Assembly: GCA_041908445.1 (NCBI GenBank)
Contig: JAYRFK010000075.1
Span: 62,001-126,000 of the forward strand
Reading direction: 5' to 3'
DNA from: JAEUJM01 sp041908445
GTDB lineage: Bacteria > Actinomycetota > Acidimicrobiia > Acidimicrobiales > DATDAH01
DNA: 64,000 nt
Within the stretch, counting starts at the first letter, position 1; the number at the start of each line of letters is the position of its first letter. Positions 25,775-34,401 of the stretch are shown in pieces. The position numbers were made by a program, and so were the translations under genes. The notes under the pieces are model-generated. The model saw only the letters and a list, made by a program, of their open reading frames with translations. It had not been told where the DNA came from and did not search any database.

Positions 25775-26830
25775 TCAAAACGCGTCGAAGTCGAGCAGCT
25801 CGAAGGTGTCGAAGGTGGCGGGGGCCTGGGGGCCGGCGTCCTCGAGGTCCATGCCGAGGAACGCCGACGCCTCGTCGCGGGCGATGAACAGCAGGTTGAG
25901 CGGCGCCGGCTGCACCCCCTTGGGGATGGCGATGCCCTTCACCGGGACGTGGACGTTGAAGCCGGCGTAGATCGCCATCGGCACCCGGTGGTGGCGCATC
26001 GCCGCCGCGATCACCTTGCGGGCCGACCGGGGACCGGGCGCCGGGCCCCGCGGCAGGAGCTTCAGGACGACCGCCAGGGGCACGCCCTTGGCCGTGGCCC
26101 GGGTCGTCACCGCCACCACCGAGTCGTCGGCGTGCACGGCGTAGCCGGCGCCGGGCGCGGCCAGCCGCCAGGCGAGCTGCTCCGGGGTCCAGCGCTGGGT
26201 CCACCCGTCGGCCGGCGCCTCGTCGAGGCCGGCGGTCAGCCGGGCGAAGTCGGCACTGGCCCGGAACCCGTCGGTGACCGCGTGGCTCTCGACCCGACGC
26301 CCACCACCGAGGCGCGGGATGGCCACGACCGGCAGGCTGGTGATGAGGCGGGCGCCGATGCGGTGCAGGCCGGGCATGGTCGAGTTCTCGTTGGTGACGC
26401 CGATGCCCCCGATGAGCCCGCCGAGCTCCTCCTTGCGCTCGATGGCCCGCTTGGTGGCCCGGGCGGTGAGGGCGACGAAGTGCATGCTGCCGAGGCCCGA
26501 TCGGGTGACGGCGTTGACCGACAGCACGAAGGTGGCCTGCTCCTCGCGGTTGCGCCACGGCTGGGGCACCAGGGCGAAGTGGGCCACGCGGGCGCCCTTG
26601 CGGTCGACGTCCTCCTCGATGGCCGGGTGGTGCGGGTTCTCCCGGTACAGCCAGTGCAGGAAGGTGGTGTCCTCGAAGCGGTCGGCGTCGGGGTGCTCAC
26701 GCCGGAGCAGCGCCGCGGTCGCGGCCAGGTCGTCCGGGGCGTCGGCGGCGGTCTCGGCGCGGCCGTTCCCGGCCTGAGCCGTCTCGTCGGCGTCGGCGTC
26801 GGCGTCGGCGTCGGTCGGTGGCGGGGTCAC
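25775..26830 (-). CDS. GNAT-like acyltransferase, copy 1
   Basis: 351 residues. FLHWLYRENPHHPAIEEDV is followed by GARVAHFALVPQPW; this is the WLYxxNPxG/GHxALVP pattern of GNAT N-acetyltransferases found in polysaccharide clusters. A middle region (FVLSVNAVTRSGLG) and a C-terminal half with LPRGPAP...YAGFNVHVP follow. Paralogous to the next gene over its whole length. A hexanucleotide repeat encodes an Asp-Ala stretch (about residues 7-16) before the conserved part. GTG overlapping the upstream stop (GTGA). Last gene of the seven-gene operon. Acyl donor and acceptor unknown. Confidence 0.75.
   Translation of the reverse strand: MTPPPTDADADADADETAQAGNGRAETAADAPDDLAATAALLRREHPDADRFEDTTFLHWLYRENPHHPAIEEDVDRKGARVAHFALVPQPWRNREEQATFVLSVNAVTRSGLGSMHFVALTARATKRAIERKEELGGLIGGIGVTNENSTMPGLHRIGARLITSLPVVAIPRLGGGRRVESHAVTDGFRASADFARLTAGLDEAPADGWTQRWTPEQLAWRLAAPGAGYAVHADDSVVAVTTRATAKGVPLAVVLKLLPRGPAPGPRSARKVIAAAMRHHRVPMAIYAGFNVHVPVKGIAIPKGVQPAPLNLLFIARDEASAFLGMDLEDAGPQAPATFDTFELLDFDAF
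26785..26815. repeat. Hexanucleotide repeat (gtcggc) in the 5' end of the GNAT copy 1 gene
   Basis: About five copies of a six-base unit in tandem, encoding alternating Asp-Ala near the N-terminus. Length changes would keep the frame. The other GNAT copy lacks it. Confidence 0.8.
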
Positions 26831-27771
26831 AGCGCGTCGAAGTCCAGCAGCTCGAAGCAGCGCAGCTGCACCTCGTCCTGGGGCAGCCCCTCGATGTCCT
26901 CGCCGACCGCGACCGACGCCCGGTCCGCGCCGAAGAGCACCAGGTTGAGCGGGGACGGCAGCAGTCGGCGGGGCACGGCCACGCCCGGCATCGGCACGCG
27001 GTGGTTGAAGCCGACGTAGACCGCGGCCGGCGAGCGGTCCCGGCGGCACGCCGCCGCCACCAGCCGGGCACCCGCCCGGCGGCTCGGCACGGCGGCGCGG
27101 GCCAGCAGCTTCAGCACCACCGTGACGGGGACGCCGCGGTAGCGGAGCCGGGTGGTGACCGCGGCCGCGTCCTCGCTCACGTGGACGCGGTACGCGGCCG
27201 CCGGGTTGGCCAGGCGCCAGCGCAGCACGTCACCGGACCAGTCCTGGGCCCAGCCGTCGTCGGGCGGCGGGGCCAGCGAGGCGGCCAGGGCGGCCACCTC
27301 GTCGCCCTCGAGCCAGGCCGGGGTCACGTCGTGGGTGACGACCGCACCGCCACCCGGGGACACCGGCCGCACCACCACCGGCAGCGGGCCGAGGTCGCCG
27401 ATCCCCGTGCGGGTCACGGTCATGGCCGTCGACGCCGCGTTCGTCACGCCGAAGCCGGCCACCACGCCGCGTCGGCCCATCTCGCGGATGCCCCGCCGGA
27501 GCAGAGCGAGGAAGTGGGCCTGGCCGACGCCCGCCCGGGTCACCCCGTTGACGCCGACGCAGAACTCGGCGCGCTCGTCGCCCCGCGCCCACCGCTGCGG
27601 CAGCAGCGCCACGTGCGACACCCGTTCGCCCTTGCGGTCGACGCTCTCCTGGATGGCGCTGCCGACCGGGTTCTCCTCGTACAGCCACTCGAGGTAGCCC
27701 GGCGTCCGGAAGCACTCCCGATCGGGGTGCTCCGCGGCGAGCAGCGCGGCCGTGGCGTCCAGGTCGCTCAC
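26827..27771 (-). CDS. GNAT-like acyltransferase, copy 2
   Basis: 314 residues, a clear paralogue of the downstream gene (WLYEENPVGSAIQESVDRKG, VSHVALLPQRW, VYVGFNHRVPMPG, FELLDFDAL). The GTG at 27771 (VSDLDATAALL) overlaps the stop of the upstream glycosyltransferase by four bases, and the N-terminal extension of a longer reading frame is dropped. Probable tandem duplication. The paired acyltransferases beside paired glycosyltransferases suggest the pair was duplicated as a unit or that each serves one enzyme. Confidence 0.76.
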   Translation of the reverse strand: MSDLDATAALLAAEHPDRECFRTPGYLEWLYEENPVGSAIQESVDRKGERVSHVALLPQRWARGDERAEFCVGVNGVTRAGVGQAHFLALLRRGIREMGRRGVVAGFGVTNAASTAMTVTRTGIGDLGPLPVVVRPVSPGGGAVVTHDVTPAWLEGDEVAALAASLAPPPDDGWAQDWSGDVLRWRLANPAAAYRVHVSEDAAAVTTRLRYRGVPVTVVLKLLARAAVPSRRAGARLVAAACRRDRSPAAVYVGFNHRVPMPGVAVPRRLLPSPLNLVLFGADRASVAVGEDIEGLPQDEVQLRCFELLDFDAL

Positions 27772-29204
27772 CGGGTCGCCACCCGCTCGTCGGTCCGGGT
27801 CGCCGGGTCGGCGGCCCCACCCGGCGGCGCCGTCGCCCCGCGTTCCTTGGCCGCCGCCTTGGTGCGGGCCGGTCCCCGCAGCCACCGCCAGGCCGCGTCC
27901 AGGGCGATGCCGGACAGGATCACCAGGCCCAGGTCCACCGGGAAGCGGTAGCGGGTGATGCCGATGGCGACCGCCGCGGTCAGCGTCACGAGGAGCGCGA
28001 GCGAGAGGAAGGGCAGGATCGGCACCGCTCGCCGCCGCAGCACCACCAGACCGGCGATGCCGAGCGCGAGCAGTTCGTAGTAGAGGATCAGGCCGGTGGT
28101 GGCGACGGCCCGGCCGCGGCCCTCCACCACGGTGTCGAGGGTGATGCTCTGCCCGGGCCGGTAGACCCCCCAGATCCGGCCCACCCGGGCGGCGGACACG
28201 ACGGCGGCGCGTCCGGGCCGTGACTCGATGTAGTCGAGGCCCCGGTGCAGGCCGATGTCGGCGGCGTCGGACTCGTCGCCGTCACCCAGCCACTCGATGC
28301 CCTGCCGCGCGATGACCTCCATGTCGGGGTTCCGGGCGGCGACCTCGGGGATCTCCTCGGCGCTCGGGAAGGCGCACTTGCCGCTCCAGTAGCCGAGCAG
28401 GGGCCCGTCGTAGGTCTGGTCGCAGTTGGCCTGGGGCAGCACGCCCGCCGCGCCGTAGGACAGGAAGACCGGCTGGTCGAAGCGGGCCAGGTTGTGCAGG
28501 ATCCACGGGCTGATCACCAACCAGTAGGTGGCCCCGGCGACCACGACGAGCAGCACCCGCCGCTTCCAGGCCAGGCCCGGCACCAGCACCGCCAGGGGCA
28601 GGGCCAGCAGCAGGAGGAGGTTGGAGGCCTCGGCCCGGGTGAGGGCGGCCAGCGCGATGGCGCCGCCGAGCACCGCCATGCGCCGCCACCCGGGATCGTC
28701 GTAGACCCGGTAGGCGGCGAACAGGACGAGGCAGAGCGTGACGCCGTAGAGGGGCTCGGACAGGATCAGGCCGTCGTTCACCCACAGCAGCGGGTACAGC
28801 CCGGCGAGGACCGCGGCGATCAGCCCGGCGCGGTCGCCCGCTCCCGGACCGCCGGCGAGGCGCCGGGCCAGCAGGCCCACGAGGGCGACCGTGACCGCGC
28901 CCGCGAGGCACGAGATCACCCGGTGCGCGAGCGGGCTGTCGAAGCCGAGGACCGACGGGACCGCGAGGTACAGCGAGTACAGCGGCGGGTGGTGGGCGGC
29001 TTGGACGTTCACCCCGGCGTAGACCCAGGCGATGGGGCTCGTGAACCCGTCGCCCTGGCTCAGCGACAGCGCCTGGTTGTGGAAGTAGAAGCCGTCGCCC
29101 ACGGGCTCGTCGTTGCCGTGGACGCCGATGGCGTAGGCCAGCCGGAGCGCGAGCGCGCCGGCGGTGACCAGGCCCAGGCGGAGCCGGAAGGCCCGCTCAG
29201 GCAC
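27768..29204 (-). CDS. GT39-like membrane glycosyltransferase, copy 1
   Basis: 478 residues with 11-12 predicted membrane helices, GT-C fold (ArnT/PMT-like). The first extracytoplasmic loop shows GDGFYF and AHHPPLYSLY, where the conserved acidic residue and HHPP lie. It presumably moves a sugar from a polyprenyl-phosphate donor to an envelope acceptor. GTG start overlaps the upstream paralogue by 8 bases. The acidic loop after VFLSYGAAGVL (Cys-containing NCDQTYDG) is shared with copy 2. Confidence 0.83.
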   Translation of the reverse strand: MPERAFRLRLGLVTAGALALRLAYAIGVHGNDEPVGDGFYFHNQALSLSQGDGFTSPIAWVYAGVNVQAAHHPPLYSLYLAVPSVLGFDSPLAHRVISCLAGAVTVALVGLLARRLAGGPGAGDRAGLIAAVLAGLYPLLWVNDGLILSEPLYGVTLCLVLFAAYRVYDDPGWRRMAVLGGAIALAALTRAEASNLLLLLALPLAVLVPGLAWKRRVLLVVVAGATYWLVISPWILHNLARFDQPVFLSYGAAGVLPQANCDQTYDGPLLGYWSGKCAFPSAEEIPEVAARNPDMEVIARQGIEWLGDGDESDAADIGLHRGLDYIESRPGRAAVVSAARVGRIWGVYRPGQSITLDTVVEGRGRAVATTGLILYYELLALGIAGLVVLRRRAVPILPFLSLALLVTLTAAVAIGITRYRFPVDLGLVILSGIALDAAWRWLRGPARTKAAAKERGATAPPGGAADPATRTDERVATR

Positions 29205-30675
29205 GCGCCGGCTCGACGGGATCGGCAGGATCGGTGGTCGCGCCCGCCCCGTCCCCGACGCCGGGGCGCGCCCCGGCGTGGCGGCGGGCCCGCCACCACG
29301 TCAGGCACTGGTCGCCCACCACGCCGGCGAGCACGGCGAGGGCGACCTCGACGGGCACGCGGTAGCGGGTCACCGGGATCGCGATCGCGGCGACCGCGGT
29401 GACGAGCACCGCCATGGACACCAGCGGCAGGATCGGCACCTTGCGCTTGCGCAGCAACCAGAGGCCGACCGCCCCCACGGCGACGAGCTCGTAGAAGGTG
29501 ATGAGCGCCAAGCGGGAGACCCAGAGCGGGCGGCCCTCGCCCACCGCGTCGATGCGGACCTGCTGGCCGGGGCGGAACAGCCCCCAGATGCGCCCGACCC
29601 GGGCGGCGACGACGACCGGGACCCGTCCCCGGTGGGCCGAGATGTAGTCGAGGCCCTCCTGCTGGCCGAGCTTGGCCGCGTCGGACTCGTCGCCGAACCG
29701 GGCGCCGTAGATCTCGGCGCACCGCGCCGGGGTGCGCAGGCACTGCTGGGCCGACGGGCCGAGCGTCTCGTCGAGGAACGAGCAGTCCGGGTGCCAGTAG
29801 CCGAGGTACTCACCCTCGTAGGTCCGGTCGCAGTTCGCCTGGGTGAGCACGCCGGCGAGGCCGTAGGACAGCGTCACGGGCTGGTTGAACCGGTAGAGGT
29901 TGTGGCCCACCCAGGGCGCCATCACGAACGCACCGGTGGCGAAGACCACCGCCACCAGCACCGCCCGGGCGACCTTGTCGAGCTGGCGGCAGAGGAGCAC
30001 GAGGGGCAGGGCCAGGATGACGAAGAGCAGCAGCGCCTCGGCCCGGGTCAGCGTCGCCAGGCCGAGCACGAGGCCGAGCACCGCGGCCTCACGTGGCCGG
30101 GGGTCGTCCCACAGGCGGTAGGCGCAGAGCAGCACCAGGGCGATCATCAGCCCGTAGAGCGGCTCGGAGAGCAGGAGCGGGTCGTTCGCCCACAGGTTGG
30201 GGTACAGCGCCGCGACCACCGCGGCGATGAGGCCGGCCCGCTCGCCGGCGATGCGCCGGCCGACGAGGCCGACGACGACGATCATGGCGAGGCCGGCGAG
30301 GCTCGTGGCCAGGCGCAGCAGCTCGGGGCTGTCGCCCACGACCTTCTGGGCCAGGGCGAGGTACACGACGTAGAGCGGCGGGTGGTGGGCCGCCTGCAGG
30401 CGCAGGTCGAACGCCTGGTTGAGGATCGGGTCGATGAACCCGAGCCCGTGGGCCAACGCGTCGGCCTGGCCCGAGAAGTAGACGCCGTCGCCAGTGGCGG
30501 GGTCGTCGCCCGTGGTCGCCAGGGTGAACACCGCCCGCAGCAGGAAGCCGCCGACGGCCACGAGGCCGAGGGCCACGCGGAACGACAGGCGCGGCCGGGG
30601 CACGGCGGGCGATGCTACCGCCGCACCCCGCTCGGCCCCATCCGGCACGGCTCGTTCCGGCAGGCCTCCGGTCAC
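29197..30675 (-). CDS. GT39-like membrane glycosyltransferase, copy 2
   Basis: 492 residues from a GTG overlapping the dacB stop (GTGA); longer in-frame sequence upstream belongs to the antisense/other frame of dacB. About 12 membrane helices. GDGVYF and AAHHPPLYVVY match copy 1, as do NCDRTYEGEYLGYW and KVPILPL. It is a paralogue of the downstream gene with divergent loops, so acceptors or donors may differ. No recognisable gene for donor-lipid synthesis is in the window. Confidence 0.83.
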   Translation of the reverse strand: MTGGLPERAVPDGAERGAAVASPAVPRPRLSFRVALGLVAVGGFLLRAVFTLATTGDDPATGDGVYFSGQADALAHGLGFIDPILNQAFDLRLQAAHHPPLYVVYLALAQKVVGDSPELLRLATSLAGLAMIVVVGLVGRRIAGERAGLIAAVVAALYPNLWANDPLLLSEPLYGLMIALVLLCAYRLWDDPRPREAAVLGLVLGLATLTRAEALLLFVILALPLVLLCRQLDKVARAVLVAVVFATGAFVMAPWVGHNLYRFNQPVTLSYGLAGVLTQANCDRTYEGEYLGYWHPDCSFLDETLGPSAQQCLRTPARCAEIYGARFGDESDAAKLGQQEGLDYISAHRGRVPVVVAARVGRIWGLFRPGQQVRIDAVGEGRPLWVSRLALITFYELVAVGAVGLWLLRKRKVPILPLVSMAVLVTAVAAIAIPVTRYRVPVEVALAVLAGVVGDQCLTWWRARRHAGARPGVGDGAGATTDPADPVEPARA

Positions 30676-32174
30676 GGGCGGCTCGTCGTGCTCGTGCCCG
30701 TGGCGTCCGCCGCGGTGGTCGTGGTGGTGGTGGTGGCCGCACCACCGGCGCCGCCACCGCCCTGCTGGCCCGGGACGCGCACGGGCACCAGGTCGGCGAG
30801 GGCCGGCCGGTCGGGGTAGCTCGCCAACAGGGCGCCGAGCTGGCCCCGCAGCGCGTCCTGCTCGGGGGTGACGTAGGGCGGGTTGTTGAGGATGTAGGCG
30901 AAGGTGAGCTCGTCGCCGCCCTCGAGGAGGTCGACGACCCCGGCGAGGGCCCGCACGTGGTTGAGCGACCCCGTCTTGGCGTGCAGCCGCCCCTCCAGGG
31001 GGGTGCCCGCGAAGGTGGCCAGCGTGCCCGTCTCGCCGCCCGTGGCGAAGCCGTCCACCAGCGACGGGTTGGCCTCGATGGTCGCGACGAGGGTCCCGCA
31101 ACTCAGGCGGTTGGACTCGGCGAGGCCCGAGCCGTCGACCGCGTCCTCGGCGCCAACGGTGACGCCGTCGTCCGCGAGGAGCTGTTCGACCGCGGCGGCG
31201 CCGGCGGCCGTGGTGCCCTCGCCGCCGGTGGCCAGGCCCACCTCCCGCAGCACCAGCTCCGCGGTCTGGTTGTCGCTGAAGGTGAGCAGCTGGGCGAGGA
31301 TCCGCTCGAGCGGCTTCGAGCGCACCTTCGCGACGGTCACCGCACCCTCGGGCGCCGCGCCCGAGGACGGCTCCCCCACCACCTCGACCCCGCGCTGGCG
31401 CAGGAGGACGGTGAAGACCGCCGCGGCCTGCCGGGCCGGGTCGGGCGAGGGCCGCAGCGGGGCACCGGGGTCGGACGCGCTCGGGAAGCTCTCGAAGCCG
31501 TCGTCGACCGACAGGGCCGAGAGGGGCCCGGTCTGGTTCTGGTCGATGTACCGGCTCGGCCAGTCGGCCACGTAGCGGGCCGTCGAGTAGCGGCTGTCGT
31601 CCCCGACCACGCCGCCCTCCACCCGGGTCACCCCCTGGGCGACGACCCGGTCGGCGAGGTCCTCGAGGCGGGTGTGGGCCCGCTCCTGCTGCGGGGTGCG
31701 CTCGGCATAGCCCTCGGTCGCCAGCACGGGGTCGCCGCCGCCGACGAGGTAGAGGTCGCCCGCCACGACCCCGCCGGCCGGCGCCGCCGCGGCCTGCACC
31801 TTGGTGCGGTAGCGGTGGTCGGGCCCCAGCGCCGACAGGGCCGCGGCGGCGGTCAGCACCTTCTCGGTCGAGGCCGGCGTGATCGCGGCGTCCGGGCGGT
31901 GCGCGACGATCGGGCGGCCGTCGGCCTCCACCACGAGGCAGGCGTCCGGCGGCAGCGCGGTGGTGAACGACTCGAGCCCGGCCCGGAGGCGGGCGTCGGC
32001 GCCCGCCTGCGAGGCGAGGTCCGGCACGCGACGGGCCGACAGTACCGGCGTGACCGCGGACGCCTGCTCGGCGGCCGCCGGCGTGTCGGCCGCACGGGCA
32101 TCGAGGACCAGCGCCGCGACCCCCGCGCCCACTGCCACCAGCAGCAGCAGGACGGGGAGGATCAGTCGGCGCAC
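30672..32174 (-). CDS. dacB: D-alanyl-D-alanine carboxypeptidase/endopeptidase (PBP4, S13 family)
   Basis: 500 residues. Hydrophobic N-terminal anchor or signal (3-25), then a DacB-type domain with the three penicillin-binding motifs: STEK (catalytic Ser near residue 100), SDN (FSDNQTAELVL) and KTGSL. Low-complexity Gly/Thr-rich C-terminal tail. It trims or cleaves peptidoglycan peptides outside the cell. GTG start 13 bases after the acyl-CoA synthetase alpha gene. It sits at the centre of the operon. Confidence 0.92.
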   Translation of the reverse strand: MRRLILPVLLLLVAVGAGVAALVLDARAADTPAAAEQASAVTPVLSARRVPDLASQAGADARLRAGLESFTTALPPDACLVVEADGRPIVAHRPDAAITPASTEKVLTAAAALSALGPDHRYRTKVQAAAAPAGGVVAGDLYLVGGGDPVLATEGYAERTPQQERAHTRLEDLADRVVAQGVTRVEGGVVGDDSRYSTARYVADWPSRYIDQNQTGPLSALSVDDGFESFPSASDPGAPLRPSPDPARQAAAVFTVLLRQRGVEVVGEPSSGAAPEGAVTVAKVRSKPLERILAQLLTFSDNQTAELVLREVGLATGGEGTTAAGAAAVEQLLADDGVTVGAEDAVDGSGLAESNRLSCGTLVATIEANPSLVDGFATGGETGTLATFAGTPLEGRLHAKTGSLNHVRALAGVVDLLEGGDELTFAYILNNPPYVTPEQDALRGQLGALLASYPDRPALADLVPVRVPGQQGGGGAGGAATTTTTTTAADATGTSTTSRP

Positions 32175-32187
32175 GTGGTGGTTCGGC

Positions 32188-33660
32188 TCAGAGCAGCCCG
32201 CGGCGCTGGCGCCAGCGGGTGTCGTGCCAGAGGTGGGCCAGGGCGGTGACGGCCCGGTTGGACGAGCCGTAGCAGAGCCGCCCGCTGGCCCGCACCGCCG
32301 CGGGCCCGGCGTTGGTCGGGTCGGTGGTGGCCAGCTCGGTGGCCGTGAGGATGGGCTTGCCGGTGGCCGCGGAGATGTCGGCGGCGGCCTGGGCGAAGCG
32401 GGCGTCCTGGCGCTCGTGGTAGTCGACGATGCGCTCGAGGCCGTGGCCCGGGTAGAAGGGCCCCTCCCGCTCCATGCGGGCGGTGTTGGCCTGGATGCCG
32501 AGGCCGAGGAAGATCACCGCGTCGACGTCGGGGTGGCTGGCGACGATCTCCATGACCTCGGGGATGGTGTCGCGGGTCTCGCTGCCCGCGAGGTCGACCG
32601 GGTTGCTCTTGCTCCAGCGGGGCGGCAGCTTCGTGTCGATCGTGCGGCGCAGGTCGTCGGGCAGGTCGAGCAGCACGAGGTCGGTGCGGGCGATGGCGTC
32701 GGCGGTCACCACGCCCCAGCCGCCGGCCGTCGTGTAGATCACCGTGCGGGGCCCCTTGGGCCGGGGCTGGGTGGCGAAGGTCGCGGCCGCCTCGAAGGCC
32801 TCCTCGACCGTGGCCGCCCGCGTCACGCCCGCCTGGCGCATGGCCCCGTCGAACACCGCGTCGTCGGTGGCCAGCGAACCGGTGTGGCTGGCCGCCGCCC
32901 GCGCCCCGCCGGCCGTGGCGCCTCCCTTCACGATCACGAGGGGCTTGCGCTCGGCCACCGACCGCAGGCGGTCGTAGTAGGCCCGGCCGTCGGTGATGCC
33001 CTCCAGGTAGGCGAGGCCGACCTTGGTCGCTGGGTCGTCGGCGTAGAAGTCGAGGAAGTCGGGCACGGTCACGGCCGCCGAGTTGCCGGCGCTGACCGCC
33101 CGGCTGATGCCGATGCCGCTGTGCAGCGCGAAGTTCTCGAACGACGAGACGAAGTTGCCCGACTGGCTGGCCACGCCGATGTGGCCGAGCGGCGGGTTGG
33201 GGGCCACGATCTGGGCGCAGAGCTTGGCGGGCGGGGACACCACGCCCTGGCCGTTGGGGCCGGCGAGGAGGATGCCGAGCCCCTCGGCCACGCGGACGAG
33301 CTCGGCCTCGGCCGCCCGGCCCTCGTCGCCCGCCTCGCCGTAGCCGGCCGACGCCACGAAGGCGGCCCGCACGCCCTTGCGGGCGCAGGCCTGGAGCAGC
33401 TCGACGTTGGTGGACGCCGGCGTGCAGATGAACACCAGGTCGGCCTCACCCTCCGGCACGTCGTCGATCGAGGGCAGGCAGTCGACGCCCAGCACCTGGG
33501 CGCCGTCGCGGTTCGTGGCGAAGACCCGGCCCTCGTAGCCGCCGGTGAGGATGTTGTGGAGGCAGACGAACCCGAACTTGCCGGGGTGGGTCGACGCCCC
33601 GGCGACGATCACGCCGCGGGGCTCGAACAGGGCACGGAACTGCTCGGTGGTCGGGGCCAT
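32188..33660 (-). CDS. ADP-forming acyl-CoA synthetase, alpha (CoA-binding/ligase) subunit
   Basis: 490 residues. CoA-binding domain at the N-terminus (IVAGASTHPGKFG), a ligase domain with the phospho-His region SHTGSLATDD, and a C-terminal succinyl-CoA-ligase-like part. The partner beta subunit is encoded immediately upstream and ends on the start base of this gene (TGATG). Together they interconvert acyl-CoA plus ADP and phosphate with acid plus ATP. Substrate unknown; acetate or branched acids are usual. Length fits separate alpha-subunit architecture. Confidence 0.87.
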   Translation of the reverse strand: MAPTTEQFRALFEPRGVIVAGASTHPGKFGFVCLHNILTGGYEGRVFATNRDGAQVLGVDCLPSIDDVPEGEADLVFICTPASTNVELLQACARKGVRAAFVASAGYGEAGDEGRAAEAELVRVAEGLGILLAGPNGQGVVSPPAKLCAQIVAPNPPLGHIGVASQSGNFVSSFENFALHSGIGISRAVSAGNSAAVTVPDFLDFYADDPATKVGLAYLEGITDGRAYYDRLRSVAERKPLVIVKGGATAGGARAAASHTGSLATDDAVFDGAMRQAGVTRAATVEEAFEAAATFATQPRPKGPRTVIYTTAGGWGVVTADAIARTDLVLLDLPDDLRRTIDTKLPPRWSKSNPVDLAGSETRDTIPEVMEIVASHPDVDAVIFLGLGIQANTARMEREGPFYPGHGLERIVDYHERQDARFAQAAADISAATGKPILTATELATTDPTNAGPAAVRASGRLCYGSSNRAVTALAHLWHDTRWRQRRGLL

Positions 33661-34316
33661 CAGCCCGCCACCTCCTCGACCTCGACCAGCGCGTCCACGG
33701 CGACGGGCCGACCCTCGTGCACGATCAGGGGGTTCAGGTCGGCCGAGACCAGCTCCGGGTGGGCTTCGGCGGCCGCGGAGAGCCCCACCAGGACGTCGGC
33801 GACCGCTTCGCGGTCGACCTCGGGCTCGCCCCGGAACGCGCCCAGCAGTGCCTGGGTGCGCAGCTGCTCGACCATCTCCAGCGCGTCGACGCGGTCGATC
33901 GGCACGAGGCGGAAGGCCACGTCGGCGACCGCCTCGGCCAGGATCCCCCCGACGCCGAGCATGACGGTCATCCCGAACTGCGGGTCGCGCGACAGCCCGG
34001 CGATCAGCTCCCGGTTGCCGGCGATCATGGGCGCCACCAGCACGCCCACCTCGCCGTCCTCGGGGCGGGCGGCGGCGAGGAGCTCGTCGGCGGCCCGTTG
34101 CACCGCGGCGGCGTCGCCGAGGCCGAGGCGCACGAGGCCGCGCTCGGTCTTGTGGGCGATCGCGTCCCCGCAGAGCTTGGCCACCACCGGGAACCCGAGG
34201 TCCTCGGCCGCGGCCACCGCGGCGGCGGGGTCCCCGACGACGACCTCGGCGGCCACGGGCACGCCGTGCTCGGCCAGGAGGCGCTTGGACTCGGCTTCGG
34301 AGAGCGTCGGGGACAT
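33660..34316 (-). CDS. ADP-forming acyl-CoA synthetase, beta (ATP-grasp) subunit
   Basis: 218 residues of ATP-grasp fold: LGFPVVAKLCGDAIAHKTERG holds the Lys and His/Lys region that binds ATP and passes phosphate; the C-terminal SADLNPLIVHEG is a typical end. ATG start without Shine-Dalgarno, 7 bases after TAACCT. First gene of the operon that continues through alpha subunit, dacB, two GT39 and two GNAT genes, all separated by less than 15 bases or overlapping. Confidence 0.87.
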   Translation of the reverse strand: MSPTLSEAESKRLLAEHGVPVAAEVVVGDPAAAVAAAEDLGFPVVAKLCGDAIAHKTERGLVRLGLGDAAAVQRAADELLAAARPEDGEVGVLVAPMIAGNRELIAGLSRDPQFGMTVMLGVGGILAEAVADVAFRLVPIDRVDALEMVEQLRTQALLGAFRGEPEVDREAVADVLVGLSAAAEAHPELVSADLNPLIVHEGRPVAVDALVEVEEVAG

Positions 34317-34323
34317 CCGGCGC

Positions 34324-34329
34324 AGGTTA
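34324..34329 (-). promoter_or_regulatory. -10 hexamer TAACCT, leaderless promoter of the acyl-CoA synthetase/envelope operon
   Basis: 7-base spacer to ATG 34316. It is the only promoter candidate I see for the seven downstream genes. Confidence 0.55.
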
Positions 34330-34401
34330 CGTGACGGCCGTCCCCGCCCCCAGGCAGCGCCGCCGGCTCAAGGGCCGTCCGACCTAGGCCGAAGTGCCTA
34401 C

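Noticed and set aside
26785..26815. Hexanucleotide repeat as a CRISPR or DNA-binding array
   Set aside because: Units are six bases, contiguous, and code in frame; there are no spacers.
31879..34401. Upstream extension of the sulfatase-like reading frame to 31879
   Set aside because: This portion is antisense to the acyl-CoA synthetase genes and has shadow-type composition; the real gene starts near 34402.
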